Assembly (NCBI RefSeq): GCF_001039355.2
Contig: NW_019773548.1
Coordinates: forward strand, 138,807-189,202
Direction of reading: 5' to 3'
Source: Lingula anatina
Lineage: Eukaryota; Brachiopoda; Lingulata; Lingulida; Lingulidae
Length of the DNA: 50,396 bases
The number at the start of each line of letters is the position of its first letter. The first letter of the stretch is position 1. Under the pieces are notes generated by a model. It made no database searches and was not told the DNA's origin. It worked only from the letters and a program-made list of their open reading frames with translations. A program made the translations under genes and the position numbers. Below are positions 10,788-22,200 of the stretch, one piece after another.

Positions 10788-11245
10788 CCAAATGACTACA
10801 GAGCAGAAAATCTACCTATCACAGTTTGTTTTGTGATGCTTTTCTCTTCTTTCAATGAGGTAATTTTACAAGACATTTTTTCATCGTAGTAAATATTCAG
10901 CTGTCACCCATGTGTTCCGAAACGGCTTATGAATGTCCGTTCACAACGGTCGAAACTAAACGACAAGAGCACCTTCGTTACAGCAGAATTTACCTGCTTG
11001 TGTCATTTTGTTTTAATTTGTGATGCTTTTCTTTTCTTTCAGCGTAGAAATTTTACAAGACGTTCTTTCATCTCGGTGAAACTAGGGCGTAGATACATTT
11101 ACAGGATTTATTTTAATAATGTCCCCGCACAAGACGGTGCGACGGGTTCCGTCTAAAACGGCCGAAAGTAAATGACGGGAGCACCATACTTTCTGCAGAA
11201 AATTATTTGGTTTTGTTTTGTGATGCCTTTGTTTCCTTTCAAGTT
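10788..11245. repeat. Diverged tandem repeat, unit about 190-200 bp, about 2.5-3 copies
   Basis: The block TTTGTGATGC followed by TTTTCTTTCA-like sequence recurs at about 10830, 11019 and 11218. Each is preceded by AAATGAC/AAACGAC...CAGAA. The first two are followed by TTTTACAAGACGTTC-like sequence. The copies are well diverged. Confidence 0.6.
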
Positions 11246-12337
11246 GGGTGGGGGTGAGGGTGGGGGCATTTTATAAGAGACTTGGATCTGAAACGTCCCT
11301 GGATATTTACAACCGCATGAGGAACAGATGTTTGAATTCCAAGGGTTCAAATGACATTGTTCAAAAAACCGTTATTAAGTCACGCTTCAGAAGTTGTTTA
11401 ATGATAAGTTTTGGGGATTTAGCTGCTGTTTCCCGTTTTTCCGTATTTTATATATACCCATTTTCCCCACATTATTTTATACGTTTTGGGGTTGTTGTTC
11501 CTATAAAGGATATGTGTAAGCCTACTTTACGATAACAGAATACGCTATCATCGAAGATAATGTATTCCTTTTCTCGTGTGCCGATAGAGGTCACTGACAG
11601 CATCGCGCACATCGTGAATATTGAAATTGATTTTTTTTCTATATCAAGGCATCTGTCGATGTCATTTCAATTGTAAGGCAAAGTATTGCGTCTCAGGGTG
11701 CATCTTGTTAAGGTTTGATTAAGTTGATGAGTTAATTGATTGATTAATTAATTATTTGCTCAAAACGTTACGGACATGTCATTTAACCGACATTTCTGAT
11801 AGGCCTAGCCCAGGTGGTCATCGCATTTTAAGGCTTCATTCACATGCAATGTCTATTTTCTAAATTCTATTTTCTATTCGCGGTATGTCTTATGATCACA
11901 GTCTGTGCCCTGAACATCCCGCGGCGTAATTACTGGCAGCGCGAGCCAGTTACTATAAGTTACTATAAGTTTTCTGATGAGTTTTAGCGATAGTCTAAAA
12001 TATAGGATTTTTCGTACTATTTACCGTGATGATCATCTTAAGTTGCACAAATTATGTTGGTAGCTATATTGATCAACTTATAGAAATGATAAATACATCA
12101 TTAGACATTTATCTCTGTATTTATTTATTTATTTATTTATCATGAATAAAATATTGAAAACGTACACTCAATGTTTATTTCTTTTTAAATTTTAATTAAA
12201 ATTCTTAATTCTTTTTCCTTTTTCCTTTTTTTTTTTTTTAATTTCTTTAAGGTTCCTTCAAATTTCCATGCGATCTTTTCGGATATTTCAGTCCTGTAGT
12301 CCAGGATTTGGAAAATCTTGATCAACAGAGACTTGGA

Positions 12338-12360
12338 CATAATAACGAATCGTTATTATG
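12338..12360. repeat. Perfect 23-bp palindrome
   Basis: CATAATAACGA, a central A, then TCGTTATTATG. It lies about 90 bp before the single N that starts the large duplication. Confidence 0.85.
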
Positions 12361-12450
12361 TTCAAGCTCGAGAGCATGAGAGATCACAGAGTCTAAGTCG
12401 AAACGGAAAAGTGTTTGTAAACTGTGTAAACCACACGGGTTACGGAAAAG

Positions 12451-12451
12451 N
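12451..12451. other. Single N at the left edge of the 3.6 kb duplication
   Basis: One ambiguous base immediately before copy 1 of the duplication. A second single N (16075) immediately precedes copy 2, so both probably mark assembly joins. Confidence 0.9.
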
Positions 12452-13726
12452 TTATATGGACATTGTAAAATCTCCTGTCAAAATACAGTCATTGTATTAC
12501 TGTTTGAAACAGCTGTCGTAATATTTCTGCTATTCGTATTGAAAAACTGGTGTTACGCGTTGTTTTATAGATTGTCTTCAATAAATTTTAGTACATCTCT
12601 CTCTCTCTATCTCTCTCTCTCTCTCTCTCTCAATACAAAGCCTAAACAATAACAAATCATGATATTGTACTTTTACACAAAGTTCGGTAAATATTTTTCT
12701 TTAATTTTCTTTTTCTTGGAAAACTGCATTTCATTAATGTAACAATGAATTTAGCTCTGAGCAGTCATGAAAGCCTGTTTTACAAATATTTGAATAAAGC
12801 AAAATAATGAAAATGAGAAATAAAAATGGAGGTTTACACTTTGGAATAACACATAAACAGTATTAATGGCCAATGGAAACTAGGGCCAGTATTGCTGTAT
12901 ATAGGGGTAATGTGGTTATGCACATTGATATTCTGAACAGCATGAAGAATAATTTATCAACAGAACACCAGCACAATATATTTGTCATGCGTATGTAGTC
13001 CCATAGTGTGACCTGATCTTATGTCACTTAATTTGATACTATACACCTGCGTCACCATTGAATGGAGAACAATACAGAAGTGCAATTCAGAACATCTGCC
13101 ATAAATAAGTTACTCTCCTCAATTTTATATATTTAATGATATCCTGTCTACCTTTTACCTATCAAATCAAATTTTCATTAAAAAAAATGTAATTTTCTAG
13201 TTCTAGGAATCATTGCTCAACCCAACCCTGTTTGTTGTTTTATGTTAATGATTTTGATGAACTAATTCAGTTATAAATGTTTCCTTAGCAATTAGATCAC
13301 CATGTTGCCCTTTATTATTTATTATTTCTGATCCCACTGTCTTCCATATTTCATGGAATCTCGCTTGGTTTTGCATCTTTGACTTCAGGTTATTCCCATT
13401 GTTTACTACGCTCGTGATCACTTCCCACTATTGCTTGCCATTACCTGTATCTGTAATATTAAACCTGAGTACTTCTTTTACTTGACTTGTTCTAATGTAA
13501 CTTAATTTAAGAAAAAGACGATTTATACACATATTTGCAGCTTGTTCTTCAAGTATGTTTTTTTTGGGGCCCTTATTAATGATATTATATATCTAAACGG
13601 TTTTGCAAAACCCAAGTTTTATGTTATCAATAGTAAAAATGAAAGTCATACTCTAGAAGTACTGACATTTCACCGTATCCTTTATAAGACAAGCACCATA
13701 TTTTAGGAGAAAAAATTCTCAGATTG

Positions 13727-13815
13727 TAAATAAATAAATAAATTAATAAATAATAAAAATAAATAAATAAATAATAATGATAATAAAAATAATAAAATAG
13801 AAGAATAATAATAAT
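13727..13815. repeat. (AAAT)n/(AAT)n microsatellite
   Basis: Mixed AATA and AAT units. The matching array in the second copy lies at about 17374-17454 with a different length. Confidence 0.9.
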
Positions 13816-14467
13816 GATTAGCATAAATTCTTTTCTGACAGCAATTAGGACAGGTGTTGCTGGTTTGGTTAAAGGTTTTATTTTATTTTATTTTATTTTA
13901 TCAATGGCAAAATGTTACAAGATAACTCACAATTGTACTCCGTAAGTGAAAACTTGTCACCCTGATCTGTGTGCTTTGCCAAAAGTGTTATTTCAGGAAA
14001 AAAGTTTCTCACAACACACACTCAAAAATAAAATTATGTTGAATACTCCTCTGACAGTTATTGTGACTGGTTTTTATGTTTTTGTTAACAACATGTGTAG
14101 AATGTTTATGTTCCATAATGAATGTGGTCGTTTGTTGCGTTTGGTGGTTATGAATGACATCATGCCTAGTCTTCAATCTCGGTCTGTTTTGTTACAGATA
14201 TGGGTTGAGGTTTTACACCAAAACCCACCGACATGTTTTCTTTATCTGTTATTTTTCTTTACAGGTTTGAGAGAGAGAGATTAAAACACTTACTCAGTTG
14301 GTTTTTTGCTCATTCTAAAGATATTTACGGAAATGTCATTTCAGGATTTTTTTAAACTATGAAGACATGTTTTCAATAGGATTGACCAAAATATACATGT
14401 TATTGTTATCTTGATATTTAATTTTAATAGGTGATTAAAATCCATTATTAATTTTTTTTTGTTCCAG

Positions 14468-14515
14468 GCATGTGTAAAGGAAGGGTATTTATTAAAACAG
14501 ACAAGCTCGTTCCAG
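14468..14515 (+). CDS. DGKD: DGK PH-domain first strand exon, copy 1
   Basis: 48 nt, phase 0 at both ends; acceptor TTGTTCCAG, donor GTAAG. It encodes [16 protein letters not shown], the opening strand of a PH domain that continues as [11 protein letters not shown] at 22353. The same exon lies at 18098-18145 in the second copy of the duplication. The transcript is expected to use one of them. Confidence 0.88.
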
Positions 14516-15992
14516 GTAAGAAAGAGAATGATATCATAAAATTTATTTCTTGTATAGCAAGAGAGAGAGAGAGAGCGAGCGAGCAGAAGGGGCAATGCAT
14601 GCATGTGTGTGTGTACATGTGTGAGAGAGGAATTCCAAAAGAAAGCTTTATGCTTTACTTAGACTCGTATCTTTTATTCATATATTCAACCTGGACATCA
14701 AAAATAAATATTTCTCTTTTTTGCCAGTTGTTAACAAGACTATGTGCATCATTTTGGCCAAAAGTAACCATTATGCCAATTGAATGATTGGACCTTGGCA
14801 TGCCCTTGTCTGTAGATACTGGAGAAGGGCGACTTGTAGAATTAATTTTTTAACCTTCTAATCTTGCAAATTCAATTTGTGGTTCTCTGGCTGCATATCG
14901 ACTAATCTCTGTCATGGAATTGATTTTGAAAATGAAATTATGACCTTAACGTGTATGCTCTGAGGGTTTCTGGGTTAATACTGCGATCTGTTGATTAGAT
15001 TAATTTTTTGTCTGGATTTTTAAATGTCTTTGTGGCATTGGTTTCTTTTTGTCATCCATGAAGGCAAGAGACCCCTCTCTGACTCATACCACAGACACAT
15101 TAAATATTATAGTATTTTTCTTGGTTTTGTTTTTTAACTTGAAACTGATTGTAACAGGTCTTGCAACTGTTTGGCCGTGTGCCAAAGATTTCTCTTTAAA
15201 TAACATCATCAGCAAGTCAAAATCTGTCTTTTGGCAATCAAATATGGTGACTGTTATGCCTTTTGAGGGATATTCTTAGTATTTAGACATAATTTGGAAA
15301 TTTTTCATAGTTTCTTATGTTGTCAGTTTTGGGGATAGCAAGGTATTTTTCCTCCCAAATTTAGCAATGTGTAATGCGTGGTCTTAAAAATTGTATTGTG
15401 AAATTGCTGATTGAAAGGTCAAAAATGTACATTTTATACATATATTGGAATTTCCAAAATGGACATTTTCAAAGGGCCAACAGGATTTCAGATTTTTTGT
15501 TTCAAGTCTGTAACCAAGTCTGCACTAAAAATTTCATTTTCAGCCTATCTCAACTTCCAATACAGCATTACTCATTCCTTTTTATATCAAACCCCATATT
15601 ATTGGGAAATAATCATGTTTGATTGTGACAAAGACATTCTTTTTCCCAGATAGGATGCAACACATACATGCTTTATGCTTATAATTATGTTAATGTGATT
15701 GAGACTTTGTATCATTATTAGCACTCTGCACGACAAAGGGCAGTGGAAAATATATGTTCACCCTGTGGCTAGATCGAAAAGATGCAATACTGACGAGTGT
15801 TGACATGAAATTTTTCATAACCCGTCTTCGGTCTTATAAAGACCTGGGACCTGTTACACAAAAGATTTTTAGACCAAAAGTTGGTACGAGCTTTTGAACA
15901 GAAATTTTCTTCTCTTTCAATTCAGTAAGAATTTGAAGTCATGCACAAGAAATGTTGTTTTTTTTTTTAAACAGTAGCTGTCATTTTGTCTC

Positions 15993-16074
<82 letters not shown>

Positions 16075-16218
16075 NCTTTTATGGACATTGTAAAATCTCC
16101 TGTCAAAATTCAGTCATTGTATTACTGTTTGAAACAGCTGTCGTAATATTTCTGCTATTCGTATTGAAAAACTGGTGTTACGCGTTGTTTTATAGATTGT
16201 CTTCAATATATTTTAGTA

Positions 16219-16288
<70 letters not shown>

Positions 16289-19200
16289 TACAAAGCCTAA
16301 ACAATAACTAATCATGATATTGTACTTTTACACAAAGTTCGATAAATATTTTTTTAATTTTCTTTTTCTTGGAAAACTGCATTTCATTAATGTAACAATG
16401 AATTTAGCTCTGAGCAGTCATGAAAGCCTGTTTTACAAATATTTGAATAAAGCAAAATAATGAAAATGAGAAATAAAAATGGAGGTTTACACTTTGGAAT
16501 AACACATAAACAGTATTAATGGCCAATGGAAACTAGGGGCAGTATTGCTGTATAGGGCTAATGCAGTAATGCACATTGATATTCTGAACAGCATCAAGAA
16601 TAATTTATCAACAGAACACCAGCACAATATATTTGTCATGCGTATGTAGTCCCATAGTGTGACCTGATCTTATGTCACTTAATTTGATACTATACACCTG
16701 CGTCACCATTGAATGGAGAACAATACAGAAGTGCAATTCAGAATATCTGCCATAAATAAGTTACTCTCCTCAATTTATATACTTAATGATATCTTGTCTA
16801 TCCTTTTACCCATCAAATCAAGTTTTCATTTAAAAATGTAATTTTCTAGTTCTAGGAATCATTGCTCAGCCCAACCCTGTTTGTTGTTTTATGTTAATGA
16901 TTTTGATGAACTAATTCAGTTATAAATGTTTCCTTAGCAATTAGATCACCATGTTGCCCTTTATTATTTATTATTTCTGATCCCACTGTCTTCCATATTT
17001 CATGGAATCTCGCTTGGTTTTGCATCTTTGACTTCAGGTTATTCCCATTGTTTACTACGCTCATGATCACTTCCCACTATTGCTTGCCATTATCTGTATC
17101 TGTAATATTAAACCTGAGTACTTCTTTTACTTGACTTGTTCTAATGTAACTTAATTTAAGAAAAAGACGATCTATACACATATTTGCAGCTTGTTCTTTG
17201 AGTATGTATTTTGGGGCCCTTATTAATGATATTATATATCTAAACGGTTTTGCAAAACCCAAGTTTTATGTTATCAGTAGTAAAAATGAAAGTCATACTC
17301 TAGAAGTACTGACATTTCACCGTATCCTTTATAAGACAAGCACCATATTTTAGGAGAAAAATTCTCAGATTGTAAATAAATAAATAAATAATAAAAATAA
17401 ATAAATAAATAATAATGATAATAAAAATAATAAAATAGAATAATAATAATAATGATTAGCATAAATTCTTTTCTGACAGCAATTAGGACAGGTGTTGCTG
17501 GTTTGGTTAAAGGTTTTATTTTATTATATTTTATTTTATCAATGGCAAAATGTTACTAGATAACTCACAATTGTACTCCGTAAGTAAAAACTTGTCACCC
17601 TGTGTACTTTGCCAAAAGTGTTATTTCAGGAAAAAAGTTTCTCACAACACACACTCAAAAATAAAATTATGTTGAATACTCCTCTGACAGTTATTGTGAC
17701 TGGTTTTTATGTTTTTGTTAACAACATGTGTAGAATGTTTATGTTCCGTAATGAATGTGGTCGTTTGTTGCGTTTGGTGGTTATGAATGACATCATGCCT
17801 AGTCTTCAATCTCGGTCTGTTTTGTTACAGATATGGGTTGAGGTTTTACACCAAAACCCACCGACATGTTTTCTTTATCTCTTATTTTTCTTTACAGGTT
17901 TGAGAGAGAGAGATTAAAACACTTACTCGGTTGTTTTTTGCTCATTCTAAAGATATTTACGGAAATGTCATTTCAGGATTTTTTTAAACTATGAAGACAT
18001 GATTTCAATAGGATTGACCAAAATATACGTGTTATTGTTATCTTGATATTTAATTTTAATAGATGATTAAAATCCATTATTAATTTTTTTGTTCCAGGCA
18101 TGTGTAAAGGAAGGGTATTTATTAAAACAGACAAGCTCGTTCCAGGTAAGAAAGAGAATGATATAAAATTTACTTCTTGTATAGCAAGATAGAGAGAGAG
18201 AGAGAGAGAGAAAGAGCGAGCGAGCGAGCGAGCAGAAGGGGCAATGCATGCATGTGTGTGTGTACACGTGTGAGAGAGGAATTCCAAAAGAAAGCTTTAT
18301 GCTTTACTTAGACTCGTATCTTTTATTCACATATTCAACCTGGACATCAAAAATAAATATTTCTCTTTTTTGCCAGTTGTTAACAAGACTATGTGCATCA
18401 TTTTGGCCAAAAGTAACCATTATGCCAATTGAATGATTGGACCTTGGCATGCCCTTGTCTGTAGATACTGGAGAAGGGCGACTTGTAGAATTAATTTTTT
18501 AACCTTCTAATCTTGCAAATTCAATTTGTGGTTCTCTGGCTGCATATCGACTAATCTCTGTCATGGAATTGATTTTGAAAATGAAATTATGACCTTAACG
18601 TGTATGCTCTGAGGGTTTCTGGGTTAATACTGCGATCTGTTGATTAGATTAATTTTTTGTCTGGATTTTTAAATGTCTTTGTGGCATTGGTTTCTTTTTG
18701 TCATCCATGAAGGCAAGAGACCCCTCTCATACCACAGACACATTAAATATTATAGTATTTTTCTTGGTTTTGTTTTTTAACTTGAAACTGATTGTAACAG
18801 GTCTTGCAACTGTTTGGCCGTGTGCCAAAGATTTCTCTTTAAATAACATCATCAGCAAGTCAAAATCTGTCTTTTGGCAATCAAATATGGTGACTGTTAT
18901 GCCTTTTGAGGGATATTCTTAGTATTTAGACATAATTTGGAAATTTTTCATAGTTTCTTATGTTGTCAGTTTTGGGGATAGCAAGGTATTTTTCCTCCCA
19001 AATTTAGCAATGTGTAATGCGTGGTCTTAAAAATTGTATTGTGAAATTGCTGATTGAAAGGTCAAAAATGTACATTTTAAACTTATATTGGAAGTTCCAA
19101 AATGGACATTTTCAAAGGGCCAACAGGATTTCAGATTTTTTGTTTCAAGTCTGTAACCAAGTCTGCACTAAAAATTTCATTTTCAGCCTATCTCAACTTC

Positions 19201-22200
19201 CAATACAGCATTACTCATTCCTTTTTATATCAAACCCCATATTATTGGGAAAGAATCATGTTTGATTGTGACAAAGACATTCTTTTTCCCAGATAGGATG
19301 CAACACATACATGCTTTATGCTTATAATTATGTGAATGTGATTGAGACTTTGTATCATTATTAGCACTCTGCACGACAAAGGGCAGTGGAAAATATATGT
19401 TCACCCTGTGGCTAGATCGAAAAGATGCAATACTGACGAGTGTTGACATGAAATTTTTCATAACCCGTCTTCAGTCTTATGAAGACCTACGACCTGTTAC
19501 ACAAAAGATTTTGAGACCGAAAGTTGGTCAGAGCTTTTGAACAGAAATTTTCTTCTCTTTCAATTTGGTAGGAATTTGCAGTCATTCAGAAGAATTTTTT
19601 TTTAAACAGTAGCTGTCATTTTCTCTAAAAAACAGAGAGAGAGAAGGAAATAAGTTTTTTATTATAAGTGGACTTCTTATTTTTCAACAGGCTCAATATT
19701 TTATTTCAGGGGACTGCTACAGATTCCTTTTGGTTCAAAAGTAGACTAGAAATTTTGGTCTTTAAGTTAAGACCAACTGTAAGACTTGTGTTCTTTTATG
19801 AAACAGGCCCCAGATTGAGTCTGTATCTGATCAAGCCTGATGAGCCATTCTAGACTGGTTCATCACTGATCTAAATCATGATTCGTGTCAATGGGGCATT
19901 TAGAAATAATATGGTTTCTTTGGCTAGATAGATAAGAGGCCATCACCTTTTTATGAAAAGACTGAATGAGAGTTTGATGTGCTTAGACACGCAGAGACAT
20001 GGGATGGAAACGTGAACATGGCTCACTTGGGGATTACTGTACATATTGCTTTTCATTTCGGATGTAGGCTGCAAAATGTTTAGGGTCATTGGAAATGTGT
20101 CTGTCTGTTTTCTTCAGTTCGGATACTCTCTTGGAGGCATCTTCCAGTATATAAAATGCTCAGTCTCTCTCTCTCTCTCCTTTTCAGATCTTTCCTTTCT
20201 TCCACCTCTCTCTCTCTCTCTCTCTCTCATCCATGATTGTCTGATTCCACAAGGGTTTTAGCTGATTGATCAAGTCCTACATACAGTAGATGACTAGTCT
20301 GCGGAACAAAGCGCAGAGACCAGATGTTGTCCCATGCCAGCTTAAGCAACCCTTCCTGCTTCCTCCTGGGGGAAGAATCAGGAAAGAACATTACCCAACC
20401 ATTTCCTTTACTTGCTTTTCTGGGAGAATAATTTTTTTTTACTTGGTGTTAAATCCATACTGGTTCAGATTCAAATCATATCATCATCAGTATTCCATGA
20501 TNNNNNNNNNNNNNNNNNNNNNNNNNNNNNNNNNNNNNNNNNNNNNNNNNNNNNNNNNNNNNNNNNNNNNNNNNNNNNNNNNNNNNNNNNNNNNNNNNNN
20601 NNNNNNNNNNNNNNNNNNNNNNNNNNNNNNNNNNNNNNNNNNNNNNNNNNNNNNNNNNNNNNNNNNNNNNNNNNNNNNNNNNNNNNNNNNNNNNNNNNNN
20701 NNCTCATCCATGATTGTCTGATTCCACAAGGGTTTTAGCTGATTGATCCAGTCCTACGCACAGTAGATGACTAGTCTGCGGAACAAAGCGCAGAGACCAG
20801 ATGTCGTCCCATGCCAGCTTAAGCAACCCTTCCTGCTTCCTCCTGGGGGAAGAATCAGGAAAGAACATTACCCAACCATTTCCTTTACTTGCTTTTCTGG
20901 GAGAATAATTTTTTTTTTACTTGGTGTTAAATCCATACTGGTTCAGACTCAAATCATATCATCATCAGTATTCCATGATTGGGGGTGGGGTGGGGGGGGG
21001 GGGGTCAGAAAAATTGGACCTTTTTATTAGAAATCTATCTGTGATCATAGAACCAAGAACAAATTTTGGTTCAGACTGGAACTTTTCCTTTTCCTGGCCA
21101 AAAGGGTGGAACTTGCATTAAATATTTTGCATGGGAGTTGTGCAGTATGGCACTAATTGGTGCAGACACTTTATTTTGAAGCTTCCATTTAGCTGTCAGA
21201 TGATGTCATCTGAACGTGACCTGGGCAGAATTAAGGAAAAATCCCTTTCCGGCTACACTGCCTTCCTCCTCTTGCTAAAACGCCCTGCGTTCCCTGGAGA
21301 AATCAGTTGATGGACTCGTCAAACTCCGCTTAGAGTGAGTCTGGTTTCAGTTTGAAAGCTCAGATGCACTTCATCAATTAATAGCAGTGGAGACCATTAT
21401 TTGTTCATCTAAATAATAAATACGGGCCTATGAATGGGGCTTTTATGCAGCATCCAGTTAATGCACATACAATGATATTCTGGGAATGAACTGACAATGG
21501 TGAAAGCAGATGGGTTCCGATGATATAGCCTTAGACTGTTGTGTGGTGGGTACATGTGTTATTTGAAAGGTTTCTGACTGATGGAGTAATTGTCAGTATG
21601 AATGATGAAGATGACTTGCAGAAAGGCTTTTGTATTCTGCATATTTTGTAGTCTCAGATTTGTTACATTTTGTTATATGTACTCTGCTCTTTCCTATTAC
21701 CATTGTTTTTTTTTTTTTTTTTAATTTTTATTCTTTTTTTTTGTGCATATATTTAAATAAATGCCACTTCTAGAAAAAGGAATTTGACCCAAGGTACTTA
21801 GGTCCATTTATATTTTTGTTGGTAAATAAATGAATATTGTTAATATTTATCATAGATTTTTTTTTTTTTTGAAATGTTGGTTGTTTGACAGGAAAAATTA
21901 AGCTCCTTTAATTAGATCTCCAAAAAAACTTCAGAGACCTCTAATCTGCTTGAAAAAAAAGAAATGCACTTCCGTCAGTTAATAATAACACAGTCCATTA
22001 TTAGTTTATCCAAAACAAACTTACACCCCATTTCCATAAATTTTTAGATCGATCTATCCCTGTGGGGAGTCTCACTAGATTACTGTCAGCTTGGCCGGCT
22101 TAAGCGTCTGTCCCGCCTACTAAAAGCTGTAAGGGGGTAATTAAATATGGTGCCCGCTCGGCTGACTGCAATTTAGCGTAAACCCCCAGGGAGTTAGGTC

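Larger units (their letters stand above)
10306..12450. other. Intergenic region or upstream DGK sequence
   Basis: No coding exon could be supported. It contains a diverged tandem repeat (10788-11245), a TTTA array near 12120-12140 and a 23-bp palindrome (12338-12360). The first DGK exon may lie here unrecognised, or outside the window. Confidence 0.5.
12452..16010. repeat. 3.6 kb direct duplication, copy 1
   Basis: From ATGGACATTGTAAAATCTCC to CAGTAGCTGTCATTTT and the AG run, this segment matches 16076-19640 along its whole length. Differences are scattered substitutions and small indels, including different microsatellite lengths. It contains the PH exon at 14468-14515. It could be a real tandem duplication or two haplotypes left unmerged. 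Confidence 0.93.
16076..19640. repeat. 3.6 kb direct duplication, copy 2
   Basis: Second copy, in the same orientation and directly after a G run and a single N at 16075. It contains the PH exon copy at 18098-18145. No other protein-coding content is supported in either copy. Confidence 0.93.

Noticed and set aside
12318-12521. Open frame of 67 codons as the DGK first exon
   Set aside because: It resembles no DGK N terminus, has no clear donor, and runs across a single N.
13946-14284. 112-codon open frame (also at 17609-17917) as a gene
   Set aside because: It shows no recognisable domain or protein-like pattern and exists in both copies of the non-coding duplication.
15049-15653. Several 74-82 codon open frames in the duplication
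   Set aside because: Overlapping frames in AT-rich DNA with no motifs; small indels between copies do not respect codons.
15952-16146. Arg-Glu repeat protein
   Set aside because: Translation of an AG microsatellite running through a single N.
20290-20738. Open frames crossing the N gap
   Set aside because: They are open only because N codons cannot be stops.
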